In this document: positions 33,410 to 42,487 of the stretch, in pieces
How the letters are laid out: every line of letters begins with the position of its first letter
Position numbering within the stretch: position 1 is the first letter of the stretch
Source: Pseudomonadota bacterium
Lineage (GTDB): Bacteria > Pseudomonadota > Gammaproteobacteria > Burkholderiales > Burkholderiaceae_B
DNA: 64,000 bases
Direction of reading: 5' to 3'
Assembly (NCBI GenBank): GCA_023440825.1
Contig: JAEXRL010000026.1
Location: 124,001-188,000 of the forward strand
Position numbers and translations under genes: made by a program
The notes under the pieces: model-generated
Seen by the model: only the letters and a program-made list of their open reading frames with translations
The model's database searches: none
Told to the model about the DNA's origin: nothing

Positions 33410-34363
33410 ATGAGAATTGTAATTTTGGAATCTCTAGGGGTTAAGGATAAAGACTTCAATGCAATATCAAAACCTTTAGTAGATGATGGTCATGAGCTAG
33501 TTGTATATAACGATGGAAAGTCCGACACCGCGACATTGAAGTCCAGAGTCTCTGATGCAGATATTTTAGTATTGGCTAATATGCCGCTTAATGCTGAAGT
33601 GATTAATGCAGCAAAGCAATTAAAATATATTTCGGTTGCTTTCACGGGTTATGATCATATAGATTTAGAAGCCTGTAAAGCAAAAGGAATCAAAGTTTCT
33701 AATGCCGCAGGTTACAGTACCAATTCTGTGGCCGAGCTGACTTTTGGCTTAATTATTTCGCTATTGCGTAGCATGGTGCCTTTAGAAAAAATTGTCCGGG
33801 AAGGCGGTACCAAACAAGGCTACCGACAGACAGACCTAAAAGGTAAAACCTTAGGCATTTTAGGAACTGGCGACATTGGCGGTGCCGTAGCGGAGCTAGG
33901 CTTAGCATTTGCTTGTCGAGTCATTGCCTATAACCGCAGCGAGAAACCTGAACTAATAGGCAAAGGCGTAGAGTACAAATCTTTGGATGAAGTACTGCAG
34001 CAAAGTGATATTGTCAGCATCCATATGCCGCTTACTCATGAAACCCGAGCACTTATAGATAAAGAAAAATTGGCTCTGATGAAACCTAGTGCCTTGTTGA
34101 TTAATACCGCAGTGGGCCCAATCGTTGATAATCATGCCCTGGCCCACGCCTTGCACCAGGGAACGATAGCCGGTGCAGGCTTGGATAGAGTGGATATGGA
34201 ACCTCCCGTTCCTGCAGACTACCCTATTCTTAGCGCACCCAACACTGTGCTCGTACCTCATATTGGCTTTGCCACCGAGGAAGCCATGATACGCCGAGCT
34301 AAAATTACCTTTAACAACATTGTTAAGTGGGAACAAGGCGAGCAGGAAAATATCGTTCTTTAA
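33410..34363 (+). CDS. D-2-hydroxyacid dehydrogenase-like protein with altered active site
   Basis: From ATG 33410 (AAGGA four bases upstream) the protein is 317 residues; ATG 33398 is in frame but lacks a ribosome-binding site. It has the NAD loop ILGTGDIGGA and the family architecture (SVAFTGYDHID, SNAAGYSTNSVAELTFGL). The catalytic histidine is kept (H284, VPHIGFAT). The substrate-binding arginine of NTARG is valine (V235, NTAVGP), and the glutamate of the FExEP motif is aspartate (D262, RVDMEP). Either catalysis differs or the protein uses another substrate mode. It stands alone and is AT-richer than its neighbours. A strong terminator follows. Confidence 0.85.
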   Translation: MRIVILESLGVKDKDFNAISKPLVDDGHELVVYNDGKSDTATLKSRVSDADILVLANMPLNAEVINAAKQLKYISVAFTGYDHIDLEACKAKGIKVSNAAGYSTNSVAELTFGLIISLLRSMVPLEKIVREGGTKQGYRQTDLKGKTLGILGTGDIGGAVAELGLAFACRVIAYNRSEKPELIGKGVEYKSLDEVLQQSDIVSIHMPLTHETRALIDKEKLALMKPSALLINTAVGPIVDNHALAHALHQGTIAGAGLDRVDMEPPVPADYPILSAPNTVLVPHIGFATEEAMIRRAKITFNNIVKWEQGEQENIVL

Positions 34364-34405
34364 GAAAAAGTATCAAATTTTTCTTTGTTGGCCTAGTACA
34401 TCTTT

Positions 34406-34435
34406 AAGGACTGCATTGCATGCGGTCCTTCTTTT
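34406..34435 (+). terminator. Rho-independent terminator after the dehydrogenase gene
   Basis: AAGGACTGCAT-TGC-ATGCGGTCCTT (34406-34430) forms an 11-pair stem with one wobble pair, followed by CTTTT. It ends the plus-strand transcript about 45 bases after the stop at 34363. The remaining 250 bases up to 34688 hold no supported gene. Confidence 0.85.
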
Positions 34436-34688
34436 ATCAGAAACTATGATGGGGGGCACTGAATCACTCCTTGTGGCGTCTCATATCCATAGGCAGAAAA
34501 ATAATTTAACACCTATAAGGCTTTTTTGCCTGCGTGTTGAACGAGCAGCAATTACTGGCTACAGCATCCATCACTGTAAAGGTGCCCTGCATTCAATACA
34601 TCATGTTTTGTGTCATTATTAGTCGCAGGGTAATAGTATGTGTTGAAACTGGCGGTATACTCTTGTGTTTGAATCGAGGAGGCAGGGT

Positions 34689-34922
34689 GTGAACACAATA
34701 TACAGAATAATAGAGAGCCGTTCTAAAGATGCCTTTGTGCTCGTAGCCGATGCAGTGCGGTCTAGGTCGAGTAAGGCTAGCTGTGCCTATACAACAAGCT
34801 TAAAACAGCCAAGTTATAAACGTTATTCCCCTTTGTCCATCCTGATGGTGACGATGATTTTATTTTCTATTGCAGCTCAGGTGAGCAATGGCAATAGTCT
34901 TTTATTTATACAAAGGGGATGA
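34689..34922 (+). CDS. Orphan ESPR signal-peptide protein ahead of the autotransporter
   Basis: This 77-residue frame starts with GTG 34689 behind GAGGAGG. Its N-terminus VNTIYRIIESRSKDAFVLVAD matches the Extended Signal Peptide Region found on type V secreted proteins (N-K-I-Y-x-V-I-W-x). It is clearly related to the first 30 residues of the autotransporter that begins five bases downstream. A basic stretch and a hydrophobic core (SILMVTMILFSIAAQ) follow, then the chain stops after ten more residues. So it is an ESPR signal with no passenger. It could be a remnant of a duplicated autotransporter gene or a coupled leader peptide. Confidence 0.6.
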   Translation: MNTIYRIIESRSKDAFVLVADAVRSRSSKASCAYTTSLKQPSYKRYSPLSILMVTMILFSIAAQVSNGNSLLFIQRG

Positions 34923-34927
34923 GGCCA

Positions 34928-37900
34928 GTGAACAAAATACATAAGGTTATATGGAGCCACTCCAAGAGCGCTTTCGTTGTCGTATCCGATTTGGTGGGTG
35001 CTAAGTCGCGTAACGGTGCGCACTCAGAAAGATCAAGCTCATTACGTCGAGACAAAAATAAAAAGGCTCAATCTACCATTACCACCTTGGCGGCGAGTGT
35101 ATTGCTGGCTTTTGCTGTGAGCACTCCTGCGGCAGCACAAGTTATTTTGGGTTATGGCTTAGGAGATCAATATGGATCGGCTCAGTTAGGCGACTGGGGC
35201 GATGCCTTGACGATCAAAAAAGTAGGGCCGGGTGTTGGCTCTACGACTATGCTGAACGGGACATTTATCGTAACCCCAGGTACAAGCCCTAGACCCGATC
35301 AGAGCCCATATGCTGCTGTTAGGATAGAAAAAGGAACAGATGAACTGGACTGGGCTTATATACAGGACAGCAGGATTGGGGTTGAGGGTGAAAACCTGCA
35401 TGGTGTTTATGTGCAGTCCGGAGCACGTGCAGGTCTAGTTGGGAAGACCGAGATTAAAGCGACGGGAGATGGTGTTTCGGGGGTCACTGTACAGGGCGGC
35501 ACAACTGATGGCAGTGTTAGTTATACAGACATCACGGTAGACGTCAACGGCAAGCAGGCCACAGGACTCAAGTTGAATGGCGGAGGGAACCATATTTCTG
35601 GTGGCAGCGTCATCAAGGTTGGCGGCGAAAACGCGTTAGGCATTGATGTTGACGGAGGGGAGCTTTATTTCACTTCTCCAGGTGCGGACCGTAACAAAAT
35701 TACTGTGACAGGTGTGGCCGGCAGTGATTCAACGGGTATGCGTTTAAACAGCGGCAGTGGCTCGACCTTGCAGGGCGGTGCGCTGATGAACTTTGATATT
35801 AAAGTGCTGGGCGGTCCCTCAGGGCGCAATAGTACAGGCATCAATATAGAAGGCGCTACGCAGTTTGCTGATGGTAAACGACGTATGTATTTGGGTAATT
35901 CGACCGCTGGGGACGAAGCGCATAAGCGGATCAGCATTACCGTTCAAGGCGGTACAGACGCATCATCAAAAGCGGTGGGCATTAACACAAGCAGTGGTAT
36001 TTCTGTGGATCTGCGTAATGCGGCTGTAAGTGTTGAAGGTCGAGAGGCAACGGGAATCCATCTTGATACTGAGTCTGCGCTCAGCGTATCGGATAATGTC
36101 GCCATTGATGTGACTGGTTACAATGCGTATGGCATTGATTTAACGGGCAATAACCAGCTTAGCCTCAAGCAGGGAACAATAATTGACGTCACGGGAAGTG
36201 GGGAGGCGATTTCCGGTGTGCGCTCTGGCTTAGGTGGAGATCTGTCTCTAAGCGGCGTTACCCTAAACGTGAAGTCTACCTTTTTTGTTGATCAGTCTGC
36301 AGCCGCCCAAGGAGTGGAAGCTCGAGAGAGCAAGATTAGTATTGGCGATAGATCGCATATTAGTGTGAACTCTAAGTATAGGGCTTATGGGGTTAAGTCT
36401 CTCGAGGGCGACATCACACTTGGTGACATTACGGTTAGTGCTGTGTCCGAGCAAACAGCAAGAACTTTATTTTTCGAGCAAGATTTAGTAGCCATCGATG
36501 GCTCCAGCTTCAAGGCCCAAGGCGTAGACGCCAGAGTGTTGACAGCTATTCAGAGTACGGTGGATGCAGCACGCGCCACTATTGCGACAGAAAATTCCGA
36601 TTCAGCCCTTGGCGTCTATGCAAGCCAGTCCGTCATGGATTTGTCTGACGTCACTATCGATGTTAAAGCAAATTTGATTGCCACTGGGATAGTGGCTGAT
36701 ACAGGTACAGAGCTGACACTAAGCGACAGCAACGTCGATGTAAGAGGCAGCGGCGGCTCAACAAACGCTATGTCAACGAGTACATCTGCTGTCACGGTTA
36801 AAAATTCTGACCTTACCGTCAATGGTATCGGAACGGCCTGGAACTCTAACAGCGATACTCAAGCGCTTATTGTTGACAGTCAGATTAGCATCATCGGTGA
36901 TGGCAGTGTCACTGCCGTCAATATAGACAGCTCACAAGGGGTAGTGATCCAGGGGGCCGTAACCACGCTTTCTGCTCGCAGTAACGAGGTGGCGAGTGCC
37001 GCCATCGCGCTGCAAGTTAATAACGGAGCTTCGGTGCAGGTTGAAGGCGCTAGCCTGAAGGCTACTGTATTAGACGATCGTAGTTATGCGATGGGTACTG
37101 TCGCAGGATCAGGGAGCATGGTTAATTTATTGAATGCTCAATTGGTGGTAGATGCTGGTGAGGGAGCAGCAATAGGCGTCGGTGCTGGTAATTTGGGCTC
37201 TGTAATCACTATGACTGACACGTTTGTATCGGTTCAAGGCGGGGAGCAAGCGACTGGGTTAGCTCTTCTGGACAAGGCCGTAAGCCAGGTGACTGGTTCA
37301 TCCATTCAGGTTGAGGGTAAAAAAGAAGCTATAGGGGTCTCCGCCATGGAAGGCAGTGTTATCCTGAGCTCCAGCAGTGTTGAAGTAAGCGCAGAACAAC
37401 AGGCTGTAGGGGTTGTGGCTGCTAACTCCGTGGCCACTTTGGATGGTGTAAGTGTTAATGTGGCTGGCGGGGACGATACGTATGCTGTCACCGCAGTGTT
37501 TGACGGTACGCTGCACGCATCGGGTGGCACGACGCTACAGTCATCGGGCGGGGGAGTTGCTCTAGAGTCGTGGGTGGGAGGCGCGCAAGCCGCGTTTACC
37601 GATACGGAAATCATCTCAGGTGGCCCTAGTTTGACGGCGTTCCAAGGTGGTGGCGGTTTGATGCGCATGGACTTGGGCGCCGGAGTGGTGGCGACAGAGA
37701 ATAACGGAACACTGTTGTTCGTAGACCGTGACACAAACAATCAAACTGGACGTGTTGAGTTAGCTATCAGTGACGGTGCAACTGTGTCAGGCAATATTAC
37801 TGACACTGTGAGCTCCTTGGCCGACCTGACCGCCGACGGTGGTACGTTTGTCACCTTAAATAATGCGCATTACACCGGTAATATGCGAAATGTTCGTGGT

Positions 37901-39472
37901 ATTGAGCTTGCTAATGGATCACATCTGGGCGGTGGAGCACCTAGCACGCCGAATAATGTACTAGAAAACATACAGCTTGATCAGTCCACCTTAGCGGGAA
38001 ACTGGAACATTGCAGGCACGCTTGAGGCCCGTAATGGTGCACGCGTAGCGCCCGGCAATTCCATAGGCTTAATTACCACCCATGCCATCAATTGGGGTCA
38101 TGGCACCGTTTACGAAGTGGAAGTTAACGCGGCCGGTGAGTCGGATCGTGTGGATGTGACCGGCCCAGCCCCTGCAGATATAAGTAAAACGGCTCTGCGG
38201 TTTAAGCAGGAAAATGGAAATGGTGGATATCGTTTAGACCATGATTACACTATTTTAACGGCGGCAGGTGGTGTGTCGGGTGAGTTTATTGACGCTAGCT
38301 GGCTGGGTAATGAACTAATTATCGTTAAGCCTAGCTATCAGGGTAATTTGATTAAGATGGCCTTAGAGGTCAATAAGCAAGCCTTGCAGCACGCTAATTT
38401 GACACCTAACCAGCGGGCGACTGCTAAGGGGGCCTTGTCCGTTGCCGGTTTGAATGCTGCTGCAGATGCGGCCTTTTTGGCAAATCAGCCTGGCGCTGCA
38501 TTCGATCAGCTTTCCGGAGAAATACACTCTAGTATGCGAGCCGCTTTGATGAACAGTAGCACTTGGTTATCCAGTGCTATTTTAAGCCGTTTGGGAGGTC
38601 ATCCGGCTGAAGCGTCTCAGCTAGCCCAGAGCGGCTATCCATTATGGTTGAGCTATACACATGGTGAACAAAAAACCCAGGGCGATAGCAATACGGCCGA
38701 ACGCAAAAATAAGTCCAATAGCATGGCACTGGGTGCCGAGGCCTTGTTAGGGTCAGACTGGAAGCTAGGAGGAGCTTTTGCCTACACTGATAGCAAGGTG
38801 AAGCTAAATGCTCGCCGCTCCAGTGCTAATAGTGATAGCTATGGCTTGGCACTGTATGCAGGTAAAAGCTGGCCTAAACAGAGCAATGCCTTAAATTTTA
38901 AAGCCGGTGTTGCGCATGTTTGGCACGATATAGACAGTCAGCGCCATGTAGATCTTGGTGGGCAGCAGTCTTTGAAAGCGGATTATGATGCGCGCACGAT
39001 ACAGCTATTCGGTGAGCTTGGATACAGCATCGCCTTAAGTGAGCGCAATAGGGTGGAGCCCTATATGGGTGTGACTTGGTTGTCGCATCACACCGATGGG
39101 TTTAGTGAAAGCGGTGGGCAAGCCGCTCTGAAAGCCAAGGCTCATACCGATAATATGACGCTTAGCACAGTGGGGGTGCGTGCCACTACGGCGCTAGAGC
39201 TAGAAAGTACCACTTTGATGCTGCGTGGTGGGCTAGGGTGGCGACATGCGTTTGGTGATCGTCAGCCTAAGGCAAGCTTGTCATTTATTCAGGGCAGTGG
39301 CACTAGCTTTGGCATTGTAGGGGCCCCTATCGCTAAAAATACTGCCGTGTTTGACCTAGGGGCGCAAGTTCAAGTAGGGCGTACCACCTCGTTAGGTTTG
39401 AGCTATGAGGCTCAGGCGGGTGGTGGTTTTACTGAGCACACTGGTAAGCTAAGTCTGCAAACGCTATTTTAA
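34928..39472 (+). CDS. Type V autotransporter (ESPR signal, beta-helix passenger, C-terminal barrel)
   Basis: The 1514-residue protein starts at GTG 34928 (AAAGGGG nine bases upstream), giving the ESPR motif NKIHKVIWSHSKSAFVVVSD. The signal ends near AAA-Q, residue 71. The passenger is a long right-handed beta-helix with many short G/S/T/V-rich rungs (for example SVEVSAEQQAVGVVAANS). The autochaperone-type block AGTLEARNGARVAPGNSIG lies near residue 1040, and a pertactin-like translocator barrel spans about 1237-1514, ending LSLQTLF. It is expected at the cell surface as an adhesin or similar. No serine-protease or other catalytic motif was noticed, and no RGD was noted. Confidence 0.92.
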   Translation: MNKIHKVIWSHSKSAFVVVSDLVGAKSRNGAHSERSSSLRRDKNKKAQSTITTLAASVLLAFAVSTPAAAQVILGYGLGDQYGSAQLGDWGDALTIKKVGPGVGSTTMLNGTFIVTPGTSPRPDQSPYAAVRIEKGTDELDWAYIQDSRIGVEGENLHGVYVQSGARAGLVGKTEIKATGDGVSGVTVQGGTTDGSVSYTDITVDVNGKQATGLKLNGGGNHISGGSVIKVGGENALGIDVDGGELYFTSPGADRNKITVTGVAGSDSTGMRLNSGSGSTLQGGALMNFDIKVLGGPSGRNSTGINIEGATQFADGKRRMYLGNSTAGDEAHKRISITVQGGTDASSKAVGINTSSGISVDLRNAAVSVEGREATGIHLDTESALSVSDNVAIDVTGYNAYGIDLTGNNQLSLKQGTIIDVTGSGEAISGVRSGLGGDLSLSGVTLNVKSTFFVDQSAAAQGVEARESKISIGDRSHISVNSKYRAYGVKSLEGDITLGDITVSAVSEQTARTLFFEQDLVAIDGSSFKAQGVDARVLTAIQSTVDAARATIATENSDSALGVYASQSVMDLSDVTIDVKANLIATGIVADTGTELTLSDSNVDVRGSGGSTNAMSTSTSAVTVKNSDLTVNGIGTAWNSNSDTQALIVDSQISIIGDGSVTAVNIDSSQGVVIQGAVTTLSARSNEVASAAIALQVNNGASVQVEGASLKATVLDDRSYAMGTVAGSGSMVNLLNAQLVVDAGEGAAIGVGAGNLGSVITMTDTFVSVQGGEQATGLALLDKAVSQVTGSSIQVEGKKEAIGVSAMEGSVILSSSSVEVSAEQQAVGVVAANSVATLDGVSVNVAGGDDTYAVTAVFDGTLHASGGTTLQSSGGGVALESWVGGAQAAFTDTEIISGGPSLTAFQGGGGLMRMDLGAGVVATENNGTLLFVDRDTNNQTGRVELAISDGATVSGNITDTVSSLADLTADGGTFVTLNNAHYTGNMRNVRGIELANGSHLGGGAPSTPNNVLENIQLDQSTLAGNWNIAGTLEARNGARVAPGNSIGLITTHAINWGHGTVYEVEVNAAGESDRVDVTGPAPADISKTALRFKQENGNGGYRLDHDYTILTAAGGVSGEFIDASWLGNELIIVKPSYQGNLIKMALEVNKQALQHANLTPNQRATAKGALSVAGLNAAADAAFLANQPGAAFDQLSGEIHSSMRAALMNSSTWLSSAILSRLGGHPAEASQLAQSGYPLWLSYTHGEQKTQGDSNTAERKNKSNSMALGAEALLGSDWKLGGAFAYTDSKVKLNARRSSANSDSYGLALYAGKSWPKQSNALNFKAGVAHVWHDIDSQRHVDLGGQQSLKADYDARTIQLFGELGYSIALSERNRVEPYMGVTWLSHHTDGFSESGGQAALKAKAHTDNMTLSTVGVRATTALELESTTLMLRGGLGWRHAFGDRQPKASLSFIQGSGTSFGIVGAPIAKNTAVFDLGAQVQVGRTTSLGLSYEAQAGGGFTEHTGKLSLQTLF

Positions 39473-39484
39473 TATCATCATGCA

Positions 39485-39522
39485 CGTATCCCGATAGTGA
39501 GTGCTTTCTCTGTCGGGATACG
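39485..39522. terminator. Hairpin after the autotransporter gene
   Basis: A perfect 10-bp stem CGTATCCCGA / TCGGGATACG with an 18-base loop lies 12 bases past the autotransporter stop, between convergent genes. A T-run is absent, so termination strength is uncertain. Confidence 0.5.
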
Positions 39523-39625
39523 CCTGCCTGATTCAGGTTTCATCTAAGGATAAACCCTGTTTTCGAGCGTGCTTAAACATATGGCCTTATGGCTTAGCCA
39601 CGTCCCGCTCAAGGTAGAACAGAAC

Positions 39626-41299
39626 TTACTGCAGGTAGTAAACAGTGCCGCCAATATTGAGCGCTTGGCCGTTGTAGGAGCACGTGGCAGAGCCACCTGG
39701 CAGGGAGGTTCTTTGCACTTCTCGCCCATTCGCATCTCGGTACACAGCAGGCCCATAATCAAAGCGCATGGCGTCTGCGGAGCCTGACCACGTGAACCCA
39801 ACCTCAAAGATGTAGTGACTGGAGCCTTGATAGGTCCTTTGCCATAGTTGGCCTTGCCCATTGGGGTTAAAGCTTAATCGACTCAAGCCTGTAGAGGTCG
39901 CAAACTGACCTTGGACCCGAGCACAGCCATCTTGTTCATCGTATAGGGGAACTGATTGCGCCAGATCTAGAACAGCAAGTTCTGATTCGCTTGCCTGATC
40001 AAGTAAGGCCTGCTGTGCTTGTTCAACACTGGCTTTAAGGCCAGACATACCCATAGGGTCGACCTTATCCTGAGTAGAATTAAGTAGTGCCTGTTGCTCA
40101 CTTTTTTTGGCCGTTTCCTGCATAGTACGAGCGTTGACGTGACGCTCATATTCAAGCTTAGAAGCGACTGCTTGGCCCTCGAACCAGGCACAAGTGTTTT
40201 GTTGACCGGTGGGTGTAGTACATTGATATACGCCCTCTAGCTCAACTATATCCGCACCTAATACATCGTGTAGCACCGTACCATCGCTCAGTGTAAGTTG
40301 TCCTGCCCCGTCTGGCTGATTGTCATTTAAGCGGCCTTCCCACTGCTTACCATCGGGCCATTGCAGTTTGCCTTCATGAGGTGTTGCACCCGTATAGTTT
40401 CCTTGGAATTGACGCCCATCCGGGAAGTGGGTGATGCTGTCGTCACTGAGCTTATCCCCTTGCCATTTGCCATCAATTACCCTTCCGTCTTCAAACTCCG
40501 GTACGCCTATAAAGCTACCATTTTCATCCACTTCGGCAGGATCTATGATGGCGATCTTGGATTCGTCTGCATACAGTTCTAGGCGACCGGTTCCGATAGG
40601 AGTATTGACTTGTCTAGGTCCATACCAGTGACTCTCAAGCTTATCGGATAGTGTGACAATAAGAGGCCCAAAAGCCTCTGACCAATTAAGCGCATGCACA
40701 GGTTTGGCTGCCTTATTGATACGCTGTGTGGCTTTGTCTTCGTGTAAAGATTTTGAGATATTGGTGCTCGTCATACCAATGTCGACGTAAATGACTGTAG
40801 ATTGTCCGGGCATGATCTCTACCCACCTGTCACCTACGGGTTGCCCATCACGAAGAATCAGCAAATGGTAACGATCCGGAATCAGCAATAGATTTAAGTG
40901 CTGCCCTGATTGAATCGCAGGCGTAGTCTGGCGCTTAAAGCCCTCATGATTCTGTGCAGCAAGAAAATGAAAACTCCAGCCCGCTCTTTCAGACCAACCT
41001 CCTACGATAAGATGCAATTTCCCAAGCGGAACCGAGTCAGCCTCTAGAGTTGGGAACAGGGTGCTTGCCGCCTGAATGGGTGGGGAAAGCGTAAGTCTTG
41101 CATCAGCCTGATTGGAGGGCTCGGTAGATGTGAATGGCGTGTTTTGTTTTTGGGTTTCAGGAATGCTGATGCAGGCATAAAGGGTCGGAACAAGTGCTAG
41201 CGGCATAATAAGCCGACATATACCTAAGACGGGGGATCGATAAGCGGATACCGAACCGCTACCACTCACAGTGCTTGTGTTGATATCCATCGCGCCCAT
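39626..41299 (-). CDS. Lipoprotein with MORN-type repeats
   Basis: The 557-residue protein has a long N-terminal region and a lipobox LYAC (C43), so it is probably an outer-membrane lipoprotein. The middle carries MORN-like repeats (FPDGRQFQGNYTG, WPDGKQWEGRLNDNQPDGAGQLTLSDG) that form short beta-hairpins. A helical, glutamine-rich stretch (about 390-445) precedes a C-terminal domain with a cysteine pair (GCARVQGQF, ATCSYNG) ending YYLQ. No enzyme domain is recognised. It is convergent with the autotransporter. In-frame ATG at residue 4 or 32 could be the true start; the latter gives a more standard lipoprotein signal. Confidence 0.65.
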   Translation of the reverse strand: MGAMDINTSTVSGSGSVSAYRSPVLGICRLIMPLALVPTLYACISIPETQKQNTPFTSTEPSNQADARLTLSPPIQAASTLFPTLEADSVPLGKLHLIVGGWSERAGWSFHFLAAQNHEGFKRQTTPAIQSGQHLNLLLIPDRYHLLILRDGQPVGDRWVEIMPGQSTVIYVDIGMTSTNISKSLHEDKATQRINKAAKPVHALNWSEAFGPLIVTLSDKLESHWYGPRQVNTPIGTGRLELYADESKIAIIDPAEVDENGSFIGVPEFEDGRVIDGKWQGDKLSDDSITHFPDGRQFQGNYTGATPHEGKLQWPDGKQWEGRLNDNQPDGAGQLTLSDGTVLHDVLGADIVELEGVYQCTTPTGQQNTCAWFEGQAVASKLEYERHVNARTMQETAKKSEQQALLNSTQDKVDPMGMSGLKASVEQAQQALLDQASESELAVLDLAQSVPLYDEQDGCARVQGQFATSTGLSRLSFNPNGQGQLWQRTYQGSSHYIFEVGFTWSGSADAMRFDYGPAVYRDANGREVQRTSLPGGSATCSYNGQALNIGGTVYYLQ

Positions 41300-41840
41300 G
41301 ATTAGCTCTTCCTAGAATAATTTTTTTAATTTCGCCTAGCCTATACCAGTCACCTAGATATTGGCAAGTCATATAGCTGTTTATACGAGTATTTAAAATT
41401 AAGGCTGTATGAAAATGAATTTTTAAATGTGTTTTTAAAATAAAAAACTACATTTTTATTCATAAATGGTTTTTTTTGAAATTATGATATTTCAAGCTCT
41501 ATTTTCTTATTTAGTAATGTCGCTAAATGCCATGCGGACCTTTTTTTAGCGCTAAAAGCTCAGTAGATAGTTCATAGCCTTTAGTCAGTAGTGCATGCCA
41601 TGGCATTGCCAGCCATAATGCGTTGATGACTAGCCCAAGACTTGAGGCCAGTGCAGGTCTATTATTCCTAAGCTATTGATATAGGCTTGAGTCACTTGCC
41701 TAGGAATGCTACTTGGCTCATCATTAACAGCGATCTCGATAGTCAGGGCGCTTGATAAAAAGAGCCAGCCATGTAGCCATAGCACAGACTATAGCGAGAG
41801 TATATTCAATACAGTATGCATTAATGGAAGAAAACGAATA
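41300..41840. other. AT-rich gap with palindromes
   Basis: This 540-base gap contains no supported gene. It holds a 14-bp perfect palindrome TTTTAGCGCTAAAA (41544-41557). Near 41663-41728 there is a nested inverted repeat, with AAGCTAT / ATAGGCTT inside ATTCCTA / TAGGAAT. The latter could fold in the leader of the small secreted protein gene. No known RNA family was recognised. Confidence 0.35.
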
Positions 41841-42269
41841 ATGAAGAAAGCGCTTGTTGCAGCGATTGCGTTACCGCTATCACTCATAGTTACTCAACTG
41901 AACGCGGAAACGATAAGTTGTGTGCTGGAAAACAATAAGGTGGTGACGGCTAGTAATTTAACCAGTAATCCCGTATACAGTTATGGCACAGCAGGCAAAG
42001 TCGAGCTTTCCTTGCCCTCTAGCTCAGCCAATAGTCGTGTTTATAAGGGCTCTGAGATGTTTGCGGGCGGCGGCTCAAGCTACCTAGCCTTTACGAATGG
42101 GGCATACACCTATGCCCTTTATAACGGCATTGGACGCGGTTGGGAGTTTGAGGGTTTGCGCGTTTACAAAAACGCTGAACTTATCATGGAAAAGCAGTGT
42201 AAGCAGTACGATAGCCTATTGTTCAATTACGATACTGTTCACGTGCCCGAAGGTGAACTACCAAATTAA
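41841..42269 (+). CDS. Small secreted protein of unknown function
   Basis: The 142-residue product starts at ATG 41841, giving a clean Sec signal (KKALVAAIALPLSLIVTQLNA-E). The mature protein has two cysteines (ISCVLENN, EKQCKQYD) that could form a disulfide. Aromatic and glycine-rich strands such as AGGGSSYLAFTNGAYTYALYNGIGRGWEFEGL suggest a small beta sandwich. The family is not recognised. The open frame further upstream to 41706 lacks signal character. It stands alone between the MORN lipoprotein and the beta-propeller gene. Confidence 0.65.
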   Translation: MKKALVAAIALPLSLIVTQLNAETISCVLENNKVVTASNLTSNPVYSYGTAGKVELSLPSSSANSRVYKGSEMFAGGGSSYLAFTNGAYTYALYNGIGRGWEFEGLRVYKNAELIMEKQCKQYDSLLFNYDTVHVPEGELPN

Positions 42270-42487
42270 TTAGCAAATTTACCAGTGAGCCTAGCGCTGT
42301 TTGCTAGGCGTTTGTATATCTGATGCAGTCCCGATTCTGCTATTTCAAATCTGGCATTGTATAAGGCTAAAACCAGTATAAACGCCGGCCCATTCAGGAT
42401 GTGAGCGCTAGGGCGACGCTTGTTGGGGTGCCTGCAGGCAAGTTAAGGGCTTACGCTGCAGGCGTTTGTTGCTAGTGTAAAACGGTA

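Noticed and set aside
34320..34622. 100-codon frame overlapping the dehydrogenase end
   Set aside because: It runs through the coding end and a strong terminator hairpin and has no recognisable product.
36000..37500. Recent tandem DNA repeats in the autotransporter passenger
   Set aside because: The rung pattern repeats at the protein level, but the DNA copies differ too much to be recent duplications.
37298..37740. Long minus-strand frames inside the autotransporter gene
   Set aside because: They are shadows of the repetitive passenger coding strand; the product is low-complexity and has no start signal.
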